DNA of 51,180 nt from a bacterium (lineage in GTDB: Bacteria > Cyanobacteriota > Vampirovibrionia > Gastranaerophilales > Gastranaerophilaceae). Position 1 is the stretch's first letter. Each line of letters starts with the position of its first letter. The notes under the pieces are model-generated. The model had not been told where the DNA came from. It did no database searches and saw only the letters and a list, made by a program, of their open reading frames with translations. Made by a program: the position numbers and the translations under genes. The DNA lies in the NCBI GenBank assembly GCA_017478515.1, contig JAFVDH010000054.1:1-51180 (forward strand), given 5' to 3'. Positions 25,208 through 33,167 of the stretch are shown here, piece after piece.

Positions 25208-26678
25208 TTTTTGTTAATACCTCTAAAACTTCATCAAAGACGCTTTTCCAATTACCAACAGATTTTTGACGAAACAATTTAACACTGTCATACCAGTCGC
25301 AAACGCTTAAATCTGTATGCCATCGCCAATTAACTTCATAAGGTAAAGTAATTATACATGGGATATTTAACGCTCCTGCAAGGTGAGCAAGCGATGTATC
25401 ATTGCAAATTACCAAATCAAGATTTGATAATGCGGCAGAGGTCATTGAAAAATCCTTTAACCCTTTTCCTATATCAATAACATCATACCTATCGGTTAAT
25501 TTCTTAACCTCCTCCGAACCCTCAAAGGTTTGAAAAGAGTAAAACTGAGTATTCAGAAGATTTTCTATTAACGGAAAAAAGGCCTCTGTCGGAATAACCC
25601 TATCAACATCGTAATAAGTATTACCCTGCCATTTTATACCTATTTTCATTTTTTTTGTGTCAAAACACTTTTTATTATATTCCAATTTTTTGTTTTCATC
25701 GCAAATCAAATATCCCTCATGCCCGATGAATACATTATTTCCTTTTAACCCAAGGGCATAAGGCAAACTAAGCATAGGTATATGTACATCGAAATCCAAA
25801 TCTCTTTCAGGAATAAAATTGTCTATAACTTCATCAACACCGAGCTGAGGATTTTCTAAAAAAAGTTTTGTTAACGGTTGAGGAATTTTTAGGATAATTT
25901 TTTTGCATCGCTGTTTTAATAACGGAAAATACCTTGCAAACATTATTATATCGCCAAATCCGGCCTCATAATATACAAAAATTGTCTTATTTGAAATATC
26001 TTCACCGTTCCAAAGATTTTCATACAAAGCTTTATTAGGATAAGTTTTATTTTGAGAGGCAATAGCAATATCTTTGCAAAATCTTTGTTCAAAATGCTTC
26101 AAACCCCTATCATAATCCTTTATTCTTAAAAGAGCAATTGAATAAAAATATTCTGTATCTTTATCATCAGGTTTTAAATTTCGACAGACCTCAAGAGCCT
26201 TTACAGCCTCATGCGTTTCGCCCTCTATTCCGTACAAGTGCGATAAATTAAACCATGCATCGTATGAATTTTCATCGATTTCTATTGCTTTTTTATAATA
26301 ATAAATTCCATCTTGAATGTTATTTAAGTTTTTGTTTGCAAGGGCAATATTAAAAATAAGTGAAAAATCGGTTGGAAAAAGCCCTTCCACCTCATGTTCA
26401 ATATCAACAATTTTTTGAAAATCAGATTTTTTTATATAAACCTGAAAAAGAGTTTCATAAAAATACGCATTTTTTTCCAGACTTATTGCCTTTTCAACCC
26501 ATTTTAACGCTAAATCCGTATTTCCTTTTTGTAAATTAATTATTCCAAGCAGATTATGAACTTCGGCATTTTTATCATTAAGCCTTAACGCCTCTTCATA
26601 ACATTTTTCCGCCTCATCAAACTTATTTTCTTTATGAAAATTAAACCCTGCACTTTTTAACTCTTGAAAATTCGCCAT
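25197..26678 (-). CDS. TPR protein with C-terminal GT9/GT41-like glycosyltransferase domain
   Basis: A 493-aa protein. Residues about 1-220 are TPR repeats (for example FNFHKENKFDEAEKCYEEAL and the YYKKAIEIDENSYDAWFNLS block). Residues about 225-490 resemble heptosyltransferase/O-GlcNAc-transferase-type GT-B folds: IFVYYEAGFGDIIMFARYFP, KIGIKWQGNTYYDVDRVIP and NLDLVICNDTSLAHLAGAL. Proteins of this plan glycosylate proteins or sugars in the cytoplasm. No TM segment. No SD; TACAAT (26685-26690) is six bases before the ATG, so probably leaderless. It is cotranslated with the metzincin. Confidence 0.85.
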   Translation of the reverse strand: MANFQELKSAGFNFHKENKFDEAEKCYEEALRLNDKNAEVHNLLGIINLQKGNTDLALKWVEKAISLEKNAYFYETLFQVYIKKSDFQKIVDIEHEVEGLFPTDFSLIFNIALANKNLNNIQDGIYYYKKAIEIDENSYDAWFNLSHLYGIEGETHEAVKALEVCRNLKPDDKDTEYFYSIALLRIKDYDRGLKHFEQRFCKDIAIASQNKTYPNKALYENLWNGEDISNKTIFVYYEAGFGDIIMFARYFPLLKQRCKKIILKIPQPLTKLFLENPQLGVDEVIDNFIPERDLDFDVHIPMLSLPYALGLKGNNVFIGHEGYLICDENKKLEYNKKCFDTKKMKIGIKWQGNTYYDVDRVIPTEAFFPLIENLLNTQFYSFQTFEGSEEVKKLTDRYDVIDIGKGLKDFSMTSAALSNLDLVICNDTSLAHLAGALNIPCIITLPYEVNWRWHTDLSVCDWYDSVKLFRQKSVGNWKSVFDEVLEVLTKNGF

Positions 26679-26684
26679 AAATTA

Positions 26685-26690
26685 ATTGTA
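26685..26690 (-). promoter_or_regulatory. -10 box of the TPR-glycosyltransferase operon, leaderless type
   Basis: TACAAT on the minus strand, six bases before ATG 26678; -35 not recognisable. Confidence 0.4.
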
Positions 26691-26721
26691 CTTTAATTTT
26701 TAGTAAAAAAATATAATATAT

Positions 26722-26751
26722 TTGAATTATCTTTAAACGATATGCTAAAAT
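26722..26751 (+). promoter_or_regulatory. Promoter of the exported protein gene at 26771
   Basis: TTGAAT (26722-26727), 18-base spacer, TAAAAT (26746-26751). Confidence 0.45.
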
Positions 26752-26770
26752 TCACATTATTGGAGAACAA

Positions 26771-27388
26771 ATGAAAAGAATATTATATCTGACAACGTTA
26801 ATACTTTTCCTCACACTTCCAGCATACGCATACGACAGTGTCGAAAATAATTACGAAATAACGTACAGCCAAAAACGAGGCTGGGCATTTTCATCTACGG
26901 ATAAAGAAAAAACAGTTTTAATAAAAAAACAGGCAGAAGGAAGCGGAGGTTATTCCGAATACTATTACGAAGACGGAACTCTCGCCGTCACGCTTAATTC
27001 CGATTACGAATTTATTTTTGAAAACAACTTAATTTGTGTTGTAAATTCAAATTTTAAATACTATAAACTTATAAAAACCTCTGACGGATTTAAAATAAGT
27101 GCTCTAACAATACCTGAATTAAAAGAAATATTCCCTAATACAGACATAATTAAAATTTCAGAGTTTGTTGATAATCAAATAATAATTAAAAAAGCACCAT
27201 TCAAAGATAAAAACATTCTTTTACTAAATGATACAAACAAATATTTTTATAAATATTCTTTAACTCCAAATTATATACAAGATGAAAACATAAAAGGATT
27301 ATTACACATAAATAATTACGGAGAATTTGAATTTTCTCATTATGAAGACGAGAATGAAAAACTCAAAATAACTGTAAGAATGTATTAA
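26771..27388 (+). CDS. Exported protein of unknown function
   Basis: A 205-aa protein with a clear Sec signal peptide (KRILYLTTLILFLTLPAYA, cleaved after AYA). The mature part is rich in Tyr, Lys, Asn and Glu with alternating strands (YYYEDGTLAVTLNSDYEFIF), suggesting a beta-rich periplasmic protein. I recognise no family. TTGGAG precedes the ATG by seven bases. It is followed by a strong terminator and converges on rpaB. Confidence 0.7.
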   Translation: MKRILYLTTLILFLTLPAYAYDSVENNYEITYSQKRGWAFSSTDKEKTVLIKKQAEGSGGYSEYYYEDGTLAVTLNSDYEFIFENNLICVVNSNFKYYKLIKTSDGFKISALTIPELKEIFPNTDIIKISEFVDNQIIIKKAPFKDKNILLLNDTNKYFYKYSLTPNYIQDENIKGLLHINNYGEFEFSHYEDENEKLKITVRMY

Positions 27389-27419
27389 TTACTGCATAAT
27401 AGATTAAATAAAGAAGTAA

Positions 27420-27451
27420 AAAAGGGGCTGTCCTATCGGACAGCCCCTTTT
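27420..27451. terminator. Bidirectional terminator between the exported protein gene and rpaB
   Basis: AAAAGGGGCTGTCC (27420-27433), loop TATC, GGACAGCCCCTTTT (27438-27451): a 14-bp stem with A and T tracts on both sides, so it works for either strand. Confidence 0.9.
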
Positions 27452-27469
27452 ATTTTAAAATTAATTATT

Positions 27470-28213
27470 TTAATTTATTCTTTGGAACATGTAACCGATA
27501 CCTCTGGCAGTCAAAATTAACTCAGGGTTAGTCGGGTCTGTTTCCAATTTTGAACGAAGTCTTGATATATGAACATCTACTACACGAGTATCAATTCTAT
27601 GATCAGGCGGATAAGCCCATACGTGTTGTAAGATTTCATTTCTCGAATAAGCTTGGCCTGAATTATTTACCAATAATTCCAACAAGCTGAATTCCATACC
27701 TGTTAGTCTTATTCTTTCATTTTTACGGAACACTTGTCTTCTTGCCGTATCAATTTTTATATTACCAGTCGTAATAACATTTTTAGTTACTTTTCCGGTA
27801 GGAACTACTGCTTCTCTGTTATTTGTTCTTCTTAATACAGCTTTAACACGAGCTTCAAGTTCTTTCGGGCTGAATGGTTTTATTACGTAATCATCTGCAC
27901 CCAATTCCAAACCTGTTATTCTTTCTGAAACATCGCCCAAAGCTGTCAATATTATAATAGGAACATCCGATGTTCTTCTGATTTCTCTTGTTACTCCATA
28001 TCCGTCCATTTTAGGCATCATTACGTCTAATACTACCAAGTCCGGATTGCTTTTATTAAATGCATTTACTGCTTCTTCGCCATCTTCTGCTACAACAACA
28101 TCATAGCCTACCATTTTCAATCTTGTTTCCAAAATTCTTCTGATACTTGCTTCGTCGTCTGCTACTAATATTCTTTGGCGATCTTCTGTTTCAGTTTGTA
28201 ATTCTTCTGTCAT
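27470..28213 (-). CDS. rpaB: RpaB (Ycf27)-like OmpR-family response regulator
   Basis: A 247-aa regulator. Receiver domain at about 13-128 with the acidic pair Asp19/Asp20, phosphoacceptor Asp63 (VVLDVMMPKMDG), and the Thr and Lys switch residues (ILTALGD, VIKPFSPKEL). Winged helix at about 150-245 (IRLTGMEFSLLELLVNNSGQ, VVDVHISRLRSKLE). The sequence, including the linker and C-terminus (ARGIGYMFQRIN), is close to cyanobacterial RpaB, which controls light- and redox-dependent genes. No photosynthesis genes are present here, so the target set must differ. AAGGAAAG precedes the ATG. No sensor kinase is adjacent. Confidence 0.9.
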   Translation of the reverse strand: MTEELQTETEDRQRILVADDEASIRRILETRLKMVGYDVVVAEDGEEAVNAFNKSNPDLVVLDVMMPKMDGYGVTREIRRTSDVPIIILTALGDVSERITGLELGADDYVIKPFSPKELEARVKAVLRRTNNREAVVPTGKVTKNVITTGNIKIDTARRQVFRKNERIRLTGMEFSLLELLVNNSGQAYSRNEILQHVWAYPPDHRIDTRVVDVHISRLRSKLETDPTNPELILTARGIGYMFQRIN

Positions 28214-28392
28214 AATCTTTCCTTATATTCTTTGCTATTTATAGTTGAAAATTTAATTTATTAATTATTATTAATTTTCTTAAATATATATTAATTTAGA
28301 CATGATTAAAAAGCAAGTACTTTTTTGAAAATTTTTTATTTTTTTTGTCATGCCTAAACCCATTATTTTCGTGGAATTTTCATGATATTTAT

Positions 28393-29121
28393 TTATTTTT
28401 TTTGCATGATTTTTTTAAAGTTCTCAAAGTCTTCTTTTGTGTCAATACCCACAGGTTTTTCGTTTACAATTGAAGTTTTTATTTTCATTCCTATTTGTAA
28501 TGCTCTTAACTGTTCTAAGCTTTCAGAAATTTCAAGCGTGGTTTGTTCTGATTTTGTCATTATATCCAAAGCATTTTTAGTATAACCGTATATGCCGATA
28601 TGTCCGTAAAACGGCGCAGGATTTTCTTTTCGTTCAAACGGTATTTTTGAGCGGGAAAAATACAATGCAAATCCGTTATTGTCTATTACACATTTAACAA
28701 GGTTAGGGTTATCGGCTTCCGTTTTATCCTCTATTGGTCTTATCAATGTAGAAATATCCGCATTATGATTTTTAATTCCGTCTATCACACAGGCTATCAT
28801 TTCTTCTTTTATCATTGGTTCATCACCCTGAAGATTAATTATATATTCAAATTCAGGATGTCTGTCAGCAACTTCTTTTATTCTGTCGCTGCCGCTTTTG
28901 TGTTCTGTAGAAGTCATCTCAACTTCTCCGCCGAATGATTTTACCGCATCATATATTCTTTCGTCATCAGTTGCTACAATTACAGTATCAACTGATTTAA
29001 CAGCCTTTGCTTTTTCATATACCCATTGAATAATCGGTTTGTCATTTACTTTTAGAAGAGGTTTTCCCTCCAATCTGCTTGAACCGTATCTTGCAGGTAT
29101 TATTATTGCTGTTTTTCCCAT
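28393..29121 (-). CDS. kdsB: 3-deoxy-manno-octulosonate cytidylyltransferase
   Basis: A 242-aa enzyme that activates Kdo with CTP to CMP-Kdo for lipopolysaccharide inner-core synthesis. The nucleotide-binding start IIPARYGSSRLEGKPL is present, then TEHKSGSDRIKEV, YIINLQGDEPMI and YFSRSKIPFERK, all typical of KdsB. Size is normal (about 245). AAAGGAA lies upstream. The gene follows the terminator of the acetyl-CoA synthetase gene, so it has its own promoter. It shows the organism makes an outer membrane with Kdo. Confidence 0.95.
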   Translation of the reverse strand: MGKTAIIIPARYGSSRLEGKPLLKVNDKPIIQWVYEKAKAVKSVDTVIVATDDERIYDAVKSFGGEVEMTSTEHKSGSDRIKEVADRHPEFEYIINLQGDEPMIKEEMIACVIDGIKNHNADISTLIRPIEDKTEADNPNLVKCVIDNNGFALYFSRSKIPFERKENPAPFYGHIGIYGYTKNALDIMTKSEQTTLEISESLEQLRALQIGMKIKTSIVNEKPVGIDTKEDFENFKKIMQKK

Positions 29122-29165
29122 ATAAAATTCCTTTTCTTTTTTAAGTTATATCAATATTATAAATA

Positions 29166-29203
29166 CAAAAGGGCAATTAGCAAGCATGCTAATTGCCCTT
29201 TTG
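29166..29203 (-). terminator. Terminator of the ADP-forming acetyl-CoA synthetase gene
   Basis: A 17-bp perfect stem: CAAAAGGGCAATTAGCA (29166-29182) and its complement (29187-29203) with an AGCA loop, followed on the minus strand by a T-rich run. Confidence 0.85.
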
Positions 29204-29223
29204 TTTATTTTAAATTTCAGAAA

Positions 29224-31392
29224 TTATTCTTGACATCCGCAGCCGCAAGTACAACAAGTTAAACCTAAAGCTTCTTTTGCTTCTTCTAATCTAACTTTAA
29301 TACGTCCGTCTACTGCTATACCTTCACCTGTTTTTTCAGATACTAATAGAGGGTTAATATCTAATTCGTCGATGAATTTATAGTCAGAAACCAACTGAGA
29401 CAATCTCAATAATGTTTCTTGAATTTGGTTCATATCAGCAGGTTTAGTTCCTCTTGCACCTTCCAATAATTTGTATGCTTTTACTGATTTAATCATTTCA
29501 TCAGCGTCAACATCAGTTAAAGGAGCAATTCTGAAAGTTACGTCTTTCATAACTTCGATGAACACACCGCCTAAACCGAACATCATCATAGGGCCGTATT
29601 GAGGGTCTGTTGCGATACCGCAAACCATTTCTCTGTTGCCTTTTACCATTTCTTGGATGATAACGCCTTCAAGACCTTCTAGCAAGCCTTTTTCTTCTAA
29701 TTTTGATAATAAGTCGTTATATTCTGCTCTTAATTGTTCTTCTGATTGAATATTAACTCTTACACCGCCAACATCTGTTTTGTGAGATGTTGTTTTAGAA
29801 GTCATTTTCATTACAACAGGGTATCCGATTGAGTTTCCTAATTCTACAACTTCTTGTTCGTTTGTTGCAAAACCTGATTTACATACTCTGATACCGTAAG
29901 CATCTAATACATCAATTGATTCACGAGTTGTCAATTGAGCTCTGTCTTCTTTTAATGCACTGTACATAATTTTTTCTGCTTTTGCTCTGTCTACATCGTA
30001 GCAAGGAATTTTTCCTTCAGGTCTTGATACCCATTTTCTGTATTGGTCTAATCTCATGAACCCTTCTGCTGCTTCTTCTGCATACATAAAGAATGGCATA
30101 TTTACATCCATATCTGATAAAGCTGTAAAGAATTCGCTCTTAGTCATGAATACACCGATAACAGGTTTTTCAGGATATTGAGCTTTTATTTCCATTACTG
30201 CTTTTGCAACGTCAATATCTTTTAATCCTAAGAATGGCAAGTAGATTACCATAATCATATCTACGTTTTCATCAGCAATAACTGTTTTTAAAGTTTCTTT
30301 ATAGTGTTCAATCGGAGCTGATGCAATCATATCAATCGGATTTTTAACTGATGCTGCTGCAGGCAAGAAACTTCTTAATGTTTCTTTTGTTTGGTCAGAA
30401 ATTTTAGCCATTTCCATACCGTATTCACAGATAGCATCTGTAGCCATAATACCAGGGCCTCCTGAATTTGTAATAATTGCTACTCTATTTCCTTTTGGAA
30501 CAGGGCAGTTAGCAAATACTTTTGCTGTTGAGAATAAGTTTTTCAAAGAGTATTCTCTGATAACGCCTGATTGAGCAAGTAATGCATTTGCAGCTTTATC
30601 TGCACCTGCAAGCGAACCTGTGTGAGATGATGCTGCTGATGCACCTGCTGCTGAACGACCAGCTTTTAGAGCTAAAATAGGTTTTTTCTTAGAAATTTTT
30701 GTTGCTAATCTTCTAAAGTTTGCAGGATTTGCGATTGATTCCATGTATAACAAGATTTGTTGTACATCTTCGTCATTTTCCCAATATTCCATTGCTGTTT
30801 CAGCGTTTACGTCAGCTTGGTTACCGATTGAGATAAATTGAGCAAAGCCCAAGTTCAAGTCTTTTAAGATATTTAAGATACCGCCGCCTAAAGCTCCTGA
30901 TTGCGATACGAAACCGATATTTCCTCTTTCAGGTAAGCTTTCCGCAAAACATCCGTCCATTCTGATTTCAGGGTTTGTATTTACAACACCTAAGCAGTTA
31001 GGGCCTACGCATCTCATTCCGTATTCGTTTAATTTTTCTACTAATTGTTTTTCAAGTTCTGCACCTTCTTTACCTGTTTCTTTAAAACCTGCGGTAATGA
31101 TACATAAGCCTTTTATACCTTTTTCGTTACATTGGTCGATTGTACTCATAACGAATTTTGAATTTACAACGATAATTGCCAAATCTACTTCACCGGGAAT
31201 TTCGTTTACTGTTGTGTATGCTTGTAAACCCTCAATCATACCGCCTTTTGGATTTACGGGATAGATTTTTCCTGTAAATTTGTATTCTTGTAATCTTTTC
31301 ATGATATCCGAACCAATTGTGTGTTCTTTTGTTGAAGCACCTACTACGGCAATTGATTTTGGTTTCATAATTTTGTCTAATAATTGTGCCAT
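29224..31392 (-). CDS. ADP-forming acetate-CoA ligase (NDP-forming acyl-CoA synthetase), fused subunits
   Basis: A 722-aa enzyme that makes ATP from acetyl-CoA with ADP and phosphate, releasing acetate. Order: CoA-binding domain (1-130, SIAVVGAST), succinyl-CoA-ligase-like domains with the phosphorylated His257 (AASSHTGSLAG), then an ATP-grasp domain (about 490-710, HKTDVGGVRVN). It is thus an alpha-beta fusion. The C-terminus carries an unusual tail, CCTCGCGC, with five Cys in eight residues, perhaps binding metal. GGAAGGTAGG precedes the ATG. With nifJ (47305-50841) it would complete pyruvate fermentation to acetate. Confidence 0.93.
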   Translation of the reverse strand: MAQLLDKIMKPKSIAVVGASTKEHTIGSDIMKRLQEYKFTGKIYPVNPKGGMIEGLQAYTTVNEIPGEVDLAIIVVNSKFVMSTIDQCNEKGIKGLCIITAGFKETGKEGAELEKQLVEKLNEYGMRCVGPNCLGVVNTNPEIRMDGCFAESLPERGNIGFVSQSGALGGGILNILKDLNLGFAQFISIGNQADVNAETAMEYWENDEDVQQILLYMESIANPANFRRLATKISKKKPILALKAGRSAAGASAASSHTGSLAGADKAANALLAQSGVIREYSLKNLFSTAKVFANCPVPKGNRVAIITNSGGPGIMATDAICEYGMEMAKISDQTKETLRSFLPAAASVKNPIDMIASAPIEHYKETLKTVIADENVDMIMVIYLPFLGLKDIDVAKAVMEIKAQYPEKPVIGVFMTKSEFFTALSDMDVNMPFFMYAEEAAEGFMRLDQYRKWVSRPEGKIPCYDVDRAKAEKIMYSALKEDRAQLTTRESIDVLDAYGIRVCKSGFATNEQEVVELGNSIGYPVVMKMTSKTTSHKTDVGGVRVNIQSEEQLRAEYNDLLSKLEEKGLLEGLEGVIIQEMVKGNREMVCGIATDPQYGPMMMFGLGGVFIEVMKDVTFRIAPLTDVDADEMIKSVKAYKLLEGARGTKPADMNQIQETLLRLSQLVSDYKFIDELDINPLLVSEKTGEGIAVDGRIKVRLEEAKEALGLTCCTCGCGCQE

Positions 31393-31448
31393 TTTGTCCT
31401 ACCTTCCTTTTTTATAAGTTTTTGTACTTTGTACTTGTTATCAATATT

Positions 31449-32072
31449 TTAATATTTATCAATCCATTCACGAACTCTGAATTCTGCACCGCTTTGTTTT
31501 GCTATTTGTTCGCATGCTTTCACGTCAACTTCGTAATTTTTATATCCTGTTACAACCGTTGCCGTTGTATTAAATCCGTTTTCTACACTTTGTTTTATAA
31601 AATCTTTTACACTTTCGTAAGCCTTTTCGTTTTTACAGCCGCTTATTTCCATATAATCCTTATTATTTGAGGCATTTAAGCTTACTGATATTTCATCAAC
31701 AATATTTTTCAATTCAGGGATTATATTTTTATTATTAATCAAATTCCCTTGTCCATTTGTATTTATTCTTATTTTAATACCTGCATTTTCAGATTTCAAA
31801 TATTTTGATACATCTTTTAATAAATCCAATTTTACTGTAGGTTCGCCGTAACCGCAAAAAACCGCTTCTTTAATATTAGAAAAATGTTTCAATTGAGATT
31901 TAATCTTATCAAGAGTTACGTCTTCGTTTTCAAGCCAAAGATTTTTCCCTTTTATCGGGTCAGTAGAATTTCTTATACAAAAAACGCAATTATTCGTACA
32001 TTTGTTAGTGAGATTAATGTATATTGTTTCAGGGTTATCTTGTGTAATAGAATAAACGTACGTATCTGACAT
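31449..32072 (-). CDS. TatD-associated radical SAM protein
   Basis: A 207-aa radical SAM protein with the 4Fe-4S motif CTNNCVFC (Cys25, Cys29, Cys32), a GYGEPTV loop for SAM binding, a partial TIM barrel (INTNGQGNLIN, DEISVSLNASN) and the ending FRVREWIDKY. This pattern fits the short TatD-linked radical SAM family, whose reaction is not established. No tatD gene is in this window. ATG 32072 follows GGAAGGAAA by seven bases; the in-frame ATG 27 bases upstream lies before a plausible -10 (32092-32097). Confidence 0.8.
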   Translation of the reverse strand: MSDTYVYSITQDNPETIYINLTNKCTNNCVFCIRNSTDPIKGKNLWLENEDVTLDKIKSQLKHFSNIKEAVFCGYGEPTVKLDLLKDVSKYLKSENAGIKIRINTNGQGNLINNKNIIPELKNIVDEISVSLNASNNKDYMEISGCKNEKAYESVKDFIKQSVENGFNTTATVVTGYKNYEVDVKACEQIAKQSGAEFRVREWIDKY

Positions 32073-32091
32073 CGGATTTCCTTCCGAAAAT

Positions 32092-32120
32092 ATTATCACA
32101 CAATGAATTTTCTTTGTAAA
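32092..32120 (-). promoter_or_regulatory. Promoter of the TatD-associated radical SAM gene
   Basis: Minus strand TTTACA (32115-32120), 17-base spacer, extended -10 TG-T-GATAAT (box at 32092-32097), followed by a normal SD. Confidence 0.55.
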
Positions 32121-32144
32121 GTGGATATCGTGAATAATTAGACG

Positions 32145-33167
32145 TTAAAACATGATTTTTTCATCATCAATAACCATTTTGTCACTATTTAAAATATCCG
32201 GCATATCAAGTATTGTATAGAGTTTTCCGTTTTTAACTATTTCGTTAAAGATAAATGGTGCGGCATTCAGGAAGTGGTCGTTAAATATTTCTTCCTCGGT
32301 TAATTCAAAAATTTCATAAATTTCATCAACTATAAACCCTAGTTGAAGTTCTTCGGAATTAATTATTATTATATTCTTTTTACTTTTATATTCCTGCTTT
32401 TTCAAGCCCAGAAAACTTTTTAAATTAATTACGGTAAAAAATTTACCTCTTAACGTAATAAGTCCGTCCACAAAATCAGCTGAACAAGGTAATGTTGAAA
32501 TTTTAGCATTTTTTGCTATTTCTTTTACATAATTCAAATTCATACAATAATTGCTTTCGTTCAAAGTAAATGAAAGGAATTTTTCTTTTGTAAAAATATT
32601 TTGAATATCGGTTGAATTGCTTTTTTCTTTTAAATATGCTGTTCTTTCTTCAAATTTTTGAACTGAGTATTCGTCGTTAGGAAACAGCGTTTTGACATCA
32701 AATTTTTTATTGTTAACTTTGTTTTTCAACAAATCTTCAACCGTGTAGGCATCAAGAATATTTATTGACTCGTTATCAATTTTATATAGAGACTCTACAA
32801 GATTTTTTTCTTCGCTGAACGGTAATTTTTGAATAGAGTCTTCTTTTATATTTATTACATCATCAATATTTTGGGCAATAATACCAAAAATTGATTCATC
32901 GGTTTTTAGGATAATAAGTTTTGTATAAACGTCATACTGACTTATATCAGAGTCAAAATAAAATCTGACATCAAAGATATTAATCATAATATTGTTATAA
33001 CGTAAAAGCCCCACAGCGTTGTTAGGCAATTTTTGCGGATATTCAAGAGCGGGAAGTTTCATTACCTCCAAAACATTGTCTATATTAACCGCATATTTAA
33101 CATTTGCACAATCAAATACCATGTACAGGTCATTCTTATTATTTGAATTATCCATTAAACCTGCCAT
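32145..33167 (-). CDS. Tandem CheW-domain adaptor protein
   Basis: A 340-aa protein with two CheW-like domains. The first is at about 12-150 (YMVFDCANVKYAVNIDNVLEV), the second at about 200-330 (LSFTLNESNYCMNLNYVKEI, GLITLRGKFFTVINLKSFLG, QLGFIVDEIYEIFEL). Each is the SH3-like coupling fold that links CheA to chemoreceptors. Tandem CheW proteins are much rarer than single ones and could cross-link an array. The ATG shares a base with the stop of the upstream receiver-GGDEF gene (TAATG), so the two are coupled. Divergent from the MCP-CheA genes. Confidence 0.85.
   Translation of the reverse strand: MAGLMDNSNNKNDLYMVFDCANVKYAVNIDNVLEVMKLPALEYPQKLPNNAVGLLRYNNIMINIFDVRFYFDSDISQYDVYTKLIILKTDESIFGIIAQNIDDVINIKEDSIQKLPFSEEKNLVESLYKIDNESINILDAYTVEDLLKNKVNNKKFDVKTLFPNDEYSVQKFEERTAYLKEKSNSTDIQNIFTKEKFLSFTLNESNYCMNLNYVKEIAKNAKISTLPCSADFVDGLITLRGKFFTVINLKSFLGLKKQEYKSKKNIIIINSEELQLGFIVDEIYEIFELTEEEIFNDHFLNAAPFIFNEIVKNGKLYTILDMPDILNSDKMVIDDEKIMF

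Noticed and set aside
28214..28392. T-rich stretches upstream of rpaB as a possible regulatory RNA
   Set aside because: Only homopolymer-rich AT DNA is visible, with no stable hairpin or known riboswitch pattern.
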